Positions 1 through 8,520 of a stretch of 64,000 bases of DNA are shown here, piece after piece (within the stretch, counting starts at the first letter, position 1; each line of letters opens with the position of its first letter). The translations under genes were made by a program, and so were the position numbers. The notes under the pieces are model-generated. The model saw nothing but the letters and a program-made list of their open reading frames with translations. It was not told the DNA's origin and did no database searches. This stretch comes from an uncultured Mediterranea sp. (GTDB taxonomy: Bacteria > Bacteroidota > Bacteroidia > Bacteroidales > Bacteroidaceae): contig NZ_CABUOL010000002.1 of the NCBI RefSeq assembly GCF_902493215.1, positions 1-64,000 of the forward strand. The letters run 5' to 3'.

Positions 1-2
1 TG

Positions 3-71
3 TGGAATACAAATTTTAGTATGTGGTGGGAAGGTTCGATAACTTATCGATTTATTGTTGAATTATTATAA
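3..71 (+). CDS. C-terminal end of an upstream gene (partial)
   Basis: An open frame enters from the left edge and stops with TAA at 69-71. It gives 22 residues rich in aromatic and beta-type residues and ending in ITYRFIVELL. Only 2 bases separate it from the next start codon, so it probably belongs to the same operon as the glycosidase that follows. Too little is visible to name the protein. A secreted or outer-membrane glycan-utilisation protein would fit the context, but that is inference. Confidence 0.4.
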   Translation, partial: WNTNFSMWWEGSITYRFIVELL

Positions 72-73
72 AA

Positions 74-3031
74 ATGAAGCAGATATTATTAGTATTGGTT
101 TTAATTGGGACTTATCAGATATTAAATGCTAAAGTGAAAACTATTGTTCATTATAATTTTGGTAAATCGGGGAATGTGACATATGCAGTTGCTCCAGAGA
201 AATTGAAGCCTTTGGACGGTGCAGGTATGTTGACTGCTATAGGAAAACCGGTATTCTATGCCGATGCTCCTGGAGATAAAATAATGAAAGGTGAAGGTTG
301 TATTTTATTTAATGGTCAAAATGACGGATATCGGCAGGAAAATGCATTAGGGAATCCTTCTTGGAATCAGATTATGGAAATCTGGGTGAAGGCACGTACT
401 ACGGATACTTCTGGCCGTATGCAGGTTGTGATAGCTAATGGAAATGGGGAAAAAGGTTATCAGATAGTACAGAAAGATAATCATTGGTATTTTGTTTCGG
501 GGGGAAGAGGAGTAACTGAAATAGGAGAACTGGCCAAAGATGTGTGGACGCATCTGGCTATGGTTTTGGATGGCGGAAAAGGCTCTGTATGGATTAACGG
601 GAAAAAAACTGCAGGATTTGTTCCAACCAAAGAGTTTGTAGAAAATTTTTCTTTAGCAGTATCTGATAAGGAAACGGATTCGTTTTATGGAGAAATCTAT
701 GAGGTTCGATATAGTACTTTTCAGAATGCTTCCTTTAATCCGGATGCTGATTTTTTGTTGGATAATAAAGAAATAAGGAAACAGAATAAGGTTTGGAATG
801 AAAAGAAAAAAAGTTTAATCACTCAAATCAAACAAGAAGGTTGGGGTAAGGAACTGATGGATTCGTGGATGGATGAAAGACGATCGGAAGATTGGTTGAT
901 ACATGAAGTGGCGGATAGTTGCCGCTTCCAAGTATTGAATTCCAAAGAAAAAGAAAGTGTTATGTTCCGCATTACTAATGGATTGGTTTCCCGTACTTTC
1001 TATGTAGGAGATAATTTGGCTTGTGTGGGTTATAAGAACTTGTCGGATGAGGCTGAATATTTACGGGCTGTCAAACCTGAAGCTCGTATCCAAGTGGATA
1101 GTGTATGGTATGAAGTGGGAGGTTTGAAAAAACAACCGGAGTATTCGTATTTGCTGGAATCGTGGTATCCGTTGTTAGAGGCTTCTTCACAAGCTTTTAC
1201 TTTAGTAGAGGTGGAGACTGGTATGCCTGTGAAACGTTATCCTTGGAAACATAAATTTAATGCTGTTGCTGCCGAATGGCCTCCGAAAGGACTGAGGGTT
1301 ATTATGACATTTAAACCGACTGAATTAATGCCTGCAGTTAAAGATCTGGTAGTTAAGGTTAATTATGAAATTTATCAAGGTATTCCTGTTATGGCCAAAT
1401 GGGTGGAAGTTATTAATGAGGGGGACAAACAGGTCATGTTGAATGCAATAGAAACAGAAGTACTGGCTGTGAATCAGGACCAATTGAATCGACTGCATGT
1501 AGAAAGTGATTATTCGTTTGCTTTGGTGAATGCAGATTTGCGGGGTAGTGCATTGATGCATTATAATGGTATTCCCAAGAAATATCATGTGGGAGAATCC
1601 ACAACTAAATGGAGAGTGGATGAAGAGTATAATACGTGGGCCAGTCACAATCAAGCAGAGGATAGATTCTTAGGGTTTCCTCATCATAATCTGCTGGTCA
1701 GTACGTTACCGATGGGGCCGAATGTTTTAATAGGTACGGATACTCCTTTTAAGTCATATGCCACGTTTGAATTACTTCATGATAGCGATGATAAAGAAAG
1801 GCAGTCATTGGGACATCGAAGAATGTACAAAAAATTGGCTCCCCAAGTTACCGAATCGCTGATAAGTGGAGGTATAACTTCGCATGACGAGAAAGAATTG
1901 AAGGCTTTTATTGATCAAATGGCTGAATTGGGGCTTGAGCAATTGGATATCATGGCATGGCCTGGAATTAGTCACGATAATTTGGACTCTTCTTATGTGC
2001 GACATTGGAAAAAAATTGCAGATTATGCGAAAGAACGTGGTATTGTTATGGGGGGGTATGAACTGCAGGTTGCTTCCAGAGGACGTGGGAAAGATGTAGA
2101 TTGCATTCATCCGGAAACCGGAAAACCTGGTAGCCTGTTTGGTCAGAGTGTATGTATTGCCAGCGAGTGGAAAGATGTTTATTATCCCAAAATGTGGGAG
2201 TTTTTTAACAAGACGGGATTTATGACCTATAATATGGACGGACCATATCATGGTGATCCTTGTGCATCGACAAAACATCCTCATCATCGTGGATTGGAAG
2301 ATTCTCAGTGGGAACAATGGAAAACCCAGGTGGAGGTTATTCATGAATTACAACGTCGTGGTATGTATATTCCTATTCCAGACTGGTATTTTTTGAATGG
2401 ACAATGTGCTACGGGAATGGGGTATCGGGAAGCTAGTGCTAACTTGACTCCGCAACAACAATTGCTTTTGGGGCGGCAATACATTTATGACGGGACTTGG
2501 CATAAAATTCCTCCAATGGGATGGATGACATTACAGTTAGTCGGATTTTATACGAACGATTCTCGGGTTGGCCTGGAACCTTTGTGTAAGAACATTGACC
2601 GATACGAACAGCAATTGATTCAATATTTGTCCAGCGGATGTAAGTTGACTATCCGTGGAAAACGTTTGTATGATACTCCAGAAACAAAGCGGATGGTAGC
2701 AAAATGGATTTCATGGTTTAAGGAGTATCGTGATATCCTGACTTCTGATATTATTCATGTGGGACGTCCGACTGGGCGTGATCTGGATTGCATGTTACAT
2801 GTGAATCCTTTTATAAAGCATAAAGGTATGGTTGTCCTATTTAATCCGACAGATCGTGATATATCGAAACAAATGCGCTTGCCGTTATATTATACGGGGT
2901 TAAAGAGGAAAGCGACTCTCATTTCTGAGTTTGGTGAAAGAAAAAATGTTGTTTTGGATCAGGATGGAAATTTGTTGTTACCAGTTTCAGTAAAGGCTCA
3001 GGGTACATTATGGTTCTTGATAGAGGAATAA
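74..3031 (+). CDS. Secreted LamG-containing glycoside hydrolase-like protein (TIM barrel, GH36-like)
   Basis: 985 residues with a Sec signal peptide (cleavage likely after LNA near residue 19). Residues about 85-215 look like a LamG/concanavalin-like jelly roll. A long beta-sandwich region follows, then a (beta/alpha)8-barrel-like part from about residue 600. Barrel motifs visible are DIMAWPG (D625, W629) and YNMDGPY (D722); the latter resembles the nucleophile strand of clan GH-D alpha-galactosidases. The C-terminus (about 900-985) looks like the closing beta-domain of such enzymes. It leads three closely spaced genes for secreted carbohydrate-active proteins, so a periplasmic or surface role in glycan breakdown is likely. 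The substrate cannot be read from the sequence and I cannot assign a family with certainty. Confidence 0.7.
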   Translation: MKQILLVLVLIGTYQILNAKVKTIVHYNFGKSGNVTYAVAPEKLKPLDGAGMLTAIGKPVFYADAPGDKIMKGEGCILFNGQNDGYRQENALGNPSWNQIMEIWVKARTTDTSGRMQVVIANGNGEKGYQIVQKDNHWYFVSGGRGVTEIGELAKDVWTHLAMVLDGGKGSVWINGKKTAGFVPTKEFVENFSLAVSDKETDSFYGEIYEVRYSTFQNASFNPDADFLLDNKEIRKQNKVWNEKKKSLITQIKQEGWGKELMDSWMDERRSEDWLIHEVADSCRFQVLNSKEKESVMFRITNGLVSRTFYVGDNLACVGYKNLSDEAEYLRAVKPEARIQVDSVWYEVGGLKKQPEYSYLLESWYPLLEASSQAFTLVEVETGMPVKRYPWKHKFNAVAAEWPPKGLRVIMTFKPTELMPAVKDLVVKVNYEIYQGIPVMAKWVEVINEGDKQVMLNAIETEVLAVNQDQLNRLHVESDYSFALVNADLRGSALMHYNGIPKKYHVGESTTKWRVDEEYNTWASHNQAEDRFLGFPHHNLLVSTLPMGPNVLIGTDTPFKSYATFELLHDSDDKERQSLGHRRMYKKLAPQVTESLISGGITSHDEKELKAFIDQMAELGLEQLDIMAWPGISHDNLDSSYVRHWKKIADYAKERGIVMGGYELQVASRGRGKDVDCIHPETGKPGSLFGQSVCIASEWKDVYYPKMWEFFNKTGFMTYNMDGPYHGDPCASTKHPHHRGLEDSQWEQWKTQVEVIHELQRRGMYIPIPDWYFLNGQCATGMGYREASANLTPQQQLLLGRQYIYDGTWHKIPPMGWMTLQLVGFYTNDSRVGLEPLCKNIDRYEQQLIQYLSSGCKLTIRGKRLYDTPETKRMVAKWISWFKEYRDILTSDIIHVGRPTGRDLDCMLHVNPFIKHKGMVVLFNPTDRDISKQMRLPLYYTGLKRKATLISEFGERKNVVLDQDGNLLLPVSVKAQGTLWFLIEE

Positions 3032-3050
3032 AAGAGATTAAGAATAATAA

Positions 3051-5288
3051 ATGAAAAATAATAAGTATATGAATAGGTTTGGAATACTAGCAGGATTGTT
3101 GTGGGTTAATTTACTGTGTGAAGCCCAAAATTGGTTACCTGATGCTCGTGATCTTTGCTCATCATATCGATTATTGGAATGTACCTATACTGGTTCGCAA
3201 TTGGTGAAATGTGAAGATAATGGGAATGATTGGGCTGTTGAGCAGTGGGCTGCAGAGAAGGAATTTGGTAAAGTGTATACATTCACTTTTACCGCTCGTC
3301 ATGACTTGAAAAATGCAGGAGTAGCAATTGCTTTTGATGAGGATCAGTGGAGCAGTGATAATTATGTGATGATTCCAGCTTCTGTTTATAACGGTAATCG
3401 TCAGCGAATTGTTAATCGTGAATATGCGACAGGACTGGATAAGACTGATTATTATCGGAAGGAACTGGCTTTAACTTCCAATCCGATTCCTCAGTTATCT
3501 CCGGAATTCGGTGCCAAATCTAGATTGGAAGTATTGGTAAACAATGCGGCTACTCCCGCTATAGCGTATTTAAAAAGAGCACAGCGACAGGGGACAATAT
3601 TGTTGACCGACCAAGGGTTTGAATGGAATGGTCAGGTGTTGGATTATGGATTGATTGTGGAAGAAAGTCGTGACCGTGCTCATGCTTCGTTCATTATCAG
3701 TGCTCCGGGAGTACGTGAAAAGAAACCTGAATTTATAGGTTTCAGCAAGAGTCCGGATAAGGGCATTACTGTGAAAGAAGGAGAACGTATCACTATAAAA
3801 GTGACAAAAATTGATTTTTATTGTGAAGATGTACCTACGCTATTGGCAAACTTCATGAAAAATCGCAAAATACATACACAGACGGAAGCCCCTCGCAATC
3901 TGATGCCAATGAGTGAGGTTTTGGACAGAATGGTTAAGAATATAGATGAACGTTACTACAAAGGTAATCAGTGGGAGTATTATTGTCCGGAAAATGCCGA
4001 TTGGATATCATATGGTTGGATTGGAGGATTGATGAATACTTATCCTATGTTAGGATTGGGAGATTCTGAACATGAACGTAAAGTCATGAATACATTCGAT
4101 TTTGCCTTGTCTCGTGCAAAAGGGAAAAGTGGATATTATTACGATGTACTTGGCTCAGATGGAAATGTCATTGCACGTGACGCTGCGGCTCGTCAGAAAG
4201 GTATCGGGTTGACACGTAAAAATGCAGATGTCTTGTATTGGATGGTTAAACAATTTATGTTGCTGAAGTCTCAAGGGAAAGAAGCGGTAATACGTCCGGA
4301 ATGGGAAAAACAGGTGCGATTGTTGGCTGATGCTTTTGTTCGTACTTGGAAGAAACATCACACTTGGGGGAATTATGTGAATGTTGAGTCTGGTGATATA
4401 GCAGTATATAATACGACTGGTGGAGCTATGGCTGTAGCTGGTTTGGCATTGGCTGCAGGGTATTTTGATTGTCCAATCTATTTACAAATTGCACAGGAGG
4501 CAGCAGCAGACTATTATGAAGACTTTGCATTGATAGGATTTACTTCGGGAGGATGTGGGGACATCCTTCAGAATGCTGATTCGGAAACCGCGATTGCACT
4601 GACTACATCTTTGGTTACTTTGTATGAAGTAACAGGAAGAAATGTTTATTTGAAACAGGCGCAGGATCTGGCAAATTTGTGTTCAACCTGGATTGTATCT
4701 TTTGCCTATCGATTACCTGATGATGCTCCATTGGCTAAGTTAGGAGCAAACTTGACAGGTGCTGTATGGGCTAGTACACAAAACAAGCATGGTGCTCCCG
4801 GTTTTTGTACGCAGTCGGGTGATGCTTTGTTTAAAATTTATCGTGCAACAGGAAAAGTTATGTATGCTGATTTGTTGCGCGATGTGATACATGCCCACGC
4901 GGAAGGAGTACAACCGAACGGAAAGATTACGGAACGTTTGACTTATTGTGATGCAGACAGCCGTGGCTCCCGAGGTGATGGTGGAAAGACAGGATGGAAT
5001 GAAACCAATGGAGCTATGATGGCTATGGAAATTCCAGGAATTTATATACGGACAGATTTGTCGGAACTATATGTTTTTGATCATGTCATTGCTGAAATAG
5101 TCAAGCAGAACAATAGGGAGATTATATTAAGAGTTTCTAATCCGACAGTTTATGATGCTGTCGTTACTGTATTGGCGGAGAATCGTGAACAGGCAGCCAA
5201 ACCATTGGGAGATAATGCTTTTTTGAACTGGAATGAGAAGATAAAGGTGAAGGCTGGGAAAACGGTGACGTATAAAATTATGAAATGA
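3051..5288 (+). CDS. Secreted helical-barrel protein, probable glycan-active enzyme
   Basis: 745 residues, starting 19 bases after the preceding gene. It has a signal peptide ending near CEA (residue 25). The first 270 residues look beta-rich. Residues about 290-660 are helix-rich with repeated Gly/Ala/aromatic segments (for example YGWIGGLMNTYP, NTTGGAMAVAGLALAAGYF), as in (alpha/alpha)6-barrel glycosidases and lyases. The last 70 residues look like a small beta-domain. I do not recognise a named family, and no catalytic residue can be assigned. Position between two glycosidase-like genes supports action on the same glycan. Confidence 0.55.
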   Translation: MKNNKYMNRFGILAGLLWVNLLCEAQNWLPDARDLCSSYRLLECTYTGSQLVKCEDNGNDWAVEQWAAEKEFGKVYTFTFTARHDLKNAGVAIAFDEDQWSSDNYVMIPASVYNGNRQRIVNREYATGLDKTDYYRKELALTSNPIPQLSPEFGAKSRLEVLVNNAATPAIAYLKRAQRQGTILLTDQGFEWNGQVLDYGLIVEESRDRAHASFIISAPGVREKKPEFIGFSKSPDKGITVKEGERITIKVTKIDFYCEDVPTLLANFMKNRKIHTQTEAPRNLMPMSEVLDRMVKNIDERYYKGNQWEYYCPENADWISYGWIGGLMNTYPMLGLGDSEHERKVMNTFDFALSRAKGKSGYYYDVLGSDGNVIARDAAARQKGIGLTRKNADVLYWMVKQFMLLKSQGKEAVIRPEWEKQVRLLADAFVRTWKKHHTWGNYVNVESGDIAVYNTTGGAMAVAGLALAAGYFDCPIYLQIAQEAAADYYEDFALIGFTSGGCGDILQNADSETAIALTTSLVTLYEVTGRNVYLKQAQDLANLCSTWIVSFAYRLPDDAPLAKLGANLTGAVWASTQNKHGAPGFCTQSGDALFKIYRATGKVMYADLLRDVIHAHAEGVQPNGKITERLTYCDADSRGSRGDGGKTGWNETNGAMMAMEIPGIYIRTDLSELYVFDHVIAEIVKQNNREIILRVSNPTVYDAVVTVLAENREQAAKPLGDNAFLNWNEKIKVKAGKTVTYKIMK

Positions 5289-5346
5289 ATCAAGGAAGGT
5301 AATTTATAGATAGTGATGTGTTTCAACTTGATTAATACATATATAT

Positions 5347-7083
5347 ATGAAACAGTTTAACATAATTAATTGGTTGTCAGTAATATTCCTTATGTCATGG
5401 TACTCTAGCTGCATGGAACAGTCTATCAAGACTCGGATAAAGATGCACCCTACTACATTTTGTAATCCCTTGAATTTGGATTATCGTTTTATGAAGATTG
5501 ACGGTGGCGAAGGGATTCGGGAAGCGGCCGATCCGGTTGTAGTGCGATATAAGGACTCTTATTTTTTATTTGCATCCAAGTCTTCGGGATACTGGTATTC
5601 TTCTGATTTTTGTTCCTGGGAACATGTTATCATTCCAGATTCTGTACTGCCTATAGAGGATTATGCCCCGGGTGTTTTTGTCCACAACGATTTTGTATAT
5701 TATGTAGGTTCTACCCATGGGAAGGGTATGCTTTATCGTTCAAATAAGCCGGAGCAGGGACAATGGGAGAAGGTTAAGGAAATATGGTCTTATTGGGATC
5801 CGGCATTTTATGTGGAAGGAGCCAGATTGTATCTGTATTATGGCTGTTCTCCCATAGCCCCGATTTATGTATCGGTTCTGAATCTGGAAACATTGGAAGA
5901 GGAAGGGAAACCCCAACCTTGTTTAAATAGCGATATGCAGATACATGGATGGGAACGTCCCGGTGAACATAACGAATTGTCCAGAAGACCATACATAGAA
6001 GGTGCCTGGATGACAGAGCATGACGGTAAGTATTATTTGCAATATGCTGCACCCGGGACTGAATGGAAAACGTATGCAGACGGAGCCTATGTAGCTGATT
6101 CACCGGTAGGACCATTTACTTATGTAGCTAATAATCCGGTTTCTTATAAACCGGGAGGTTTTATCGGAGGTGCGGGACACGGGTGTATTTTCCAAGTCGG
6201 GAACAACTATTGGAAGGCTGCCACAAACTCCATTTCGGTACGGCATATGTTTGAAAGGCGTCTCTCTCTTTTCCCTACTTATTTTGATTCGGATGGTTTT
6301 CTGTATTCAGAAACCTCTTTTGGAGATTATCCCATGTATTTGCCTACTGATGGAAAGGGAAAAGGGCGGCCGGATTGGATGTTATTGTCATTTCGTAAGC
6401 CAGTCAGCGCTTCTTCTGTGAAGGAAGACTATCGGGTTGAGAACTTAGTTGATGAGGATGCCCGTACCTCTTGGGTTGCTGATTCCAATCAGAATGAGTG
6501 GGTACAGGTGGATTTGTTGAATTCTTGCCGGATACATGCAATACAAATAAATTATGATGAATATGGTGCCACTCAGAAAGGCCTTGTACCTGATATTTAT
6601 CAAGGATATGTACTCAGTGCATCAAGAAATGGCAAAGACTGGTATGTCATTGTCGATAGAAGTGAGAAGAAAACAGATACTCCCCATGATTATATTGAGT
6701 TTGAAATACCTTTCGATGCCCGTTATATTAAATGGGAAAATAAGGCTTATACGGTTTCTTCAAATGTATCATTACGTGAGATACGGGTTTTCGGTAAGGG
6801 ATATGGGGATAAACCGGAGGCTATACGGACATTGCAGGTAGAACGGAATGTTATGGATGCTTGTAAATGTCGTCTGACTTGGAATTCAGTTGATGCAGCC
6901 GATGGTTATATCATCCGTTATGGCATATCTCCGGACAAATTATATAATAGCATTCAGGTTGCATGTGACTCCACACATGTGGATCTCAGTAGTTTGGATG
7001 CAAATCGGGATTATTATTTTTCAATTACCGCATTCAATGGAAATGGGGTGGGGCAATGCTTCACGACTTTAAAGAATTATTAA
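5347..7083 (+). CDS. GH43-type lipoprotein glycosidase with F5/8C and FN3 domains
   Basis: 578 residues. The N-terminus is lipoprotein-like, with Cys22 after YSS. Residues about 40-335 have five-bladed propeller features of GH43: EAADPVVV (D62, candidate base), SYWDPAFYVEG (candidate pKa modulator Asp) and YIEGAWM (E218, candidate acid). Residues about 345-485 look like an F5/8 type C (CBM32-like) sugar-binding domain (DWMLLSFRKPVSASS, then WVQVDLLNSCRI). A fibronectin type III domain closes the protein (about 490-578). GH43 enzymes mostly act on arabinose-, xylose- or galactose-containing glycans; specificity here is unknown. It is the last gene of the operon, followed by a terminator at 7189-7225. 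Confidence 0.85.
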   Translation: MKQFNIINWLSVIFLMSWYSSCMEQSIKTRIKMHPTTFCNPLNLDYRFMKIDGGEGIREAADPVVVRYKDSYFLFASKSSGYWYSSDFCSWEHVIIPDSVLPIEDYAPGVFVHNDFVYYVGSTHGKGMLYRSNKPEQGQWEKVKEIWSYWDPAFYVEGARLYLYYGCSPIAPIYVSVLNLETLEEEGKPQPCLNSDMQIHGWERPGEHNELSRRPYIEGAWMTEHDGKYYLQYAAPGTEWKTYADGAYVADSPVGPFTYVANNPVSYKPGGFIGGAGHGCIFQVGNNYWKAATNSISVRHMFERRLSLFPTYFDSDGFLYSETSFGDYPMYLPTDGKGKGRPDWMLLSFRKPVSASSVKEDYRVENLVDEDARTSWVADSNQNEWVQVDLLNSCRIHAIQINYDEYGATQKGLVPDIYQGYVLSASRNGKDWYVIVDRSEKKTDTPHDYIEFEIPFDARYIKWENKAYTVSSNVSLREIRVFGKGYGDKPEAIRTLQVERNVMDACKCRLTWNSVDAADGYIIRYGISPDKLYNSIQVACDSTHVDLSSLDANRDYYFSITAFNGNGVGQCFTTLKNY

Positions 7084-7188
7084 AAAGTGGATTGTATAAT
7101 TGGATTCCTTTTGTTACCGGTAGTTTTTAATATTAATGAAATATAACGGGAAACATAAATCCAGTGATTTATAAGGAGGAAAATATGG

Positions 7189-7225
7189 AACGTCCGTTCA
7201 TTTTGTTTATGAACGGGCGTTTTTG
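7189..7225 (+). terminator. Rho-independent terminator after the glycosidase operon
   Basis: Stem arms AACGTCCGTTCAT (7189-7201) and ATGAACGGGCGTT (7209-7221) pair over 13 positions with one G-U pair. The loop is 7 bases and a T run follows. It lies about 100 bases after the GH43 stop codon. Confidence 0.85.
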
Positions 7226-7400
7226 CTGTATACCATTGGGCGGCGATGAATGGAAATCGTCATGCCCTTATCTTATTAATGGAAGGTAGTCTTTCTATTA
7301 TGAAGGGTAATAACTCAAGAATCCTTGTCTTTTATATATGGATATGTTGTAAAACATCACTTTCGATGATACACCTTATTTCTAAAAAGTGTTTCTTTGC

Positions 7401-7420
7401 ATCAGTATAGTTCAGCACAG
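7401..7420 (+). promoter_or_regulatory. Candidate FucR operator upstream of fucR
   Basis: ATCAGTATAGTTCAGCACAG matches the element upstream of fucI (8452-8471) at 16 of 20 positions. It lies 33 bases before the fucR start, consistent with autoregulation by the GntR-type regulator. This is inferred from similarity between the two sites only. Confidence 0.5.
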
Positions 7421-7452
7421 TTTATTCCTGAACTTGAAAAAAAGAAAACACC

Positions 7453-8436
7453 ATGAGAAACGATACGTTCGGACAACAGTCGAGTAAGGTGACCCAGCTG
7501 GCAGACCGGCTGAGCCAGTCCATTTCCATGAAGGAATTCATGGAAGGCGATTCTCTGCCCTCTATCAATGAACTGAGCCGACGGTATGGGGTATCCCGTG
7601 ATACGGTTTTCAAAGCTTTTCAGGATTTGAAGGAACGTGGGCTGATTGATTCTACTCCGCGAAAAGGGTATTATGTAACCGGACAGTTGACCAATGTTTT
7701 GCTGCTGCTCGATCAGTATACTCCTTTTAAAGAGACACTTTACAATAGTTTTGTGAGCCATCTGCCACTTCATTATAAGGTGGATTTGCTATTTCACCAG
7801 TACAATGAACGACTGTTCAATACGATTGTCCGCGAGTCGGTTGGAAAATACAGCAAATATGTCGTGATGAATTTTGATAATGAGAAGTTCAGTACTTCAT
7901 TAAATAAGATCAATCCGGCCCGCTTGCTATTGTTGGATTTCGGTAAGTTTGATAAAGAACGTTATTCGTATGTATGTCAGGATTTTGATCGGGCTTTTTA
8001 TCAGGCTTTAGAAGTATTGAACGGTCAACTGAAAAAATATCATAAGTTCGTTTTCCTCTTTCCCCGTACTTTGAAGCATCCGAAGAGTAGTGTGGAATAT
8101 TTTGTTCGTTATTGTCAGGATACTCATCTGGAATGTGCTGTGGAAGAAGATGTGGAACAGTTGCAGGTTAAGGAAGGAACAGCCTATCTGGCCATTAAGC
8201 AGCAGGATGTGGTGAAGGTTGTGAAGCAGGGACGGATGCAAGGTTTGGTGTGTGGAAAAGATTATGGCCTGTTGGCCTATAACGATATTCCTTCTTATGA
8301 AGTCATCGATGAAGGTATTACTGCCTTGACCATCGACTGGCAGAAGATGGGAGATGAAGCTGCCCGTTTTGTCCTTAATGGAAACCCGGTGCAGACGTAT
8401 TTGCCAACAGAGATCAGATTGAGGAATTCACTTTGA
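7453..8436 (+). CDS. fucR: GntR-family L-fucose operon regulator
   Basis: 327 residues. Residues about 10-75 form a GntR winged helix (SINELSRRYGVSRDTVFKAF, then RGLIDSTPRKGYYVTG). The rest resembles a periplasmic-binding-protein-like effector domain. It sits directly upstream of fucI-fucA-fucK-fucP, the order known in Bacteroides thetaiotaomicron, where FucR represses the operon and responds to L-fucose. By analogy it should sense intracellular fucose. The shared elements at 7401 and 8452 are its likely sites. Confidence 0.88.
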   Translation: MRNDTFGQQSSKVTQLADRLSQSISMKEFMEGDSLPSINELSRRYGVSRDTVFKAFQDLKERGLIDSTPRKGYYVTGQLTNVLLLLDQYTPFKETLYNSFVSHLPLHYKVDLLFHQYNERLFNTIVRESVGKYSKYVVMNFDNEKFSTSLNKINPARLLLLDFGKFDKERYSYVCQDFDRAFYQALEVLNGQLKKYHKFVFLFPRTLKHPKSSVEYFVRYCQDTHLECAVEEDVEQLQVKEGTAYLAIKQQDVVKVVKQGRMQGLVCGKDYGLLAYNDIPSYEVIDEGITALTIDWQKMGDEAARFVLNGNPVQTYLPTEIRLRNSL

Positions 8437-8451
8437 TTTATGTTTAGCTAA

Positions 8452-8471
8452 ATCAGTATAAGCCAGTACAG
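8452..8471 (+). promoter_or_regulatory. Candidate FucR operator upstream of fucI
   Basis: ATCAGTATAAGCCAGTACAG repeats the element before fucR. It contains two CAGTA half-units. It ends 3 bases before the -7-like element TAGTTTTG (8475-8482), so a bound repressor would cover the promoter spacer. Confidence 0.55.
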
Positions 8472-8474
8472 ATG

Positions 8475-8482
8475 TAGTTTTG
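8475..8482 (+). promoter_or_regulatory. fucI promoter -7 element
   Basis: TAGTTTTG fits the Bacteroidetes -7 consensus TAnnTTTG. No clear -33 TTTG is seen 19 bases upstream. The start codon is 39 bases further on. Confidence 0.45.
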
Positions 8483-8520
8483 AAGAAAAATATATATGTC
8501 AAACCAATTATTTTGGAATT

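Larger units (their letters stand above)
7084..7452. other. Intergenic region between glycosidase operon and fucR
   Basis: Holds the terminator of the upstream operon (7189-7225) and the candidate FucR operator (7401-7420). A 34-codon reading frame starts at 7185 after a good AAGGAGG, but its first part coincides with the terminator stem. I see no convincing gene here. Confidence 0.6.

Noticed and set aside
7185..7289. 34-codon frame after AAGGAGG upstream of fucR
   Set aside because: The first half coincides with a clear terminator stem, and the translation has no recognisable pattern; a chance frame is more likely.
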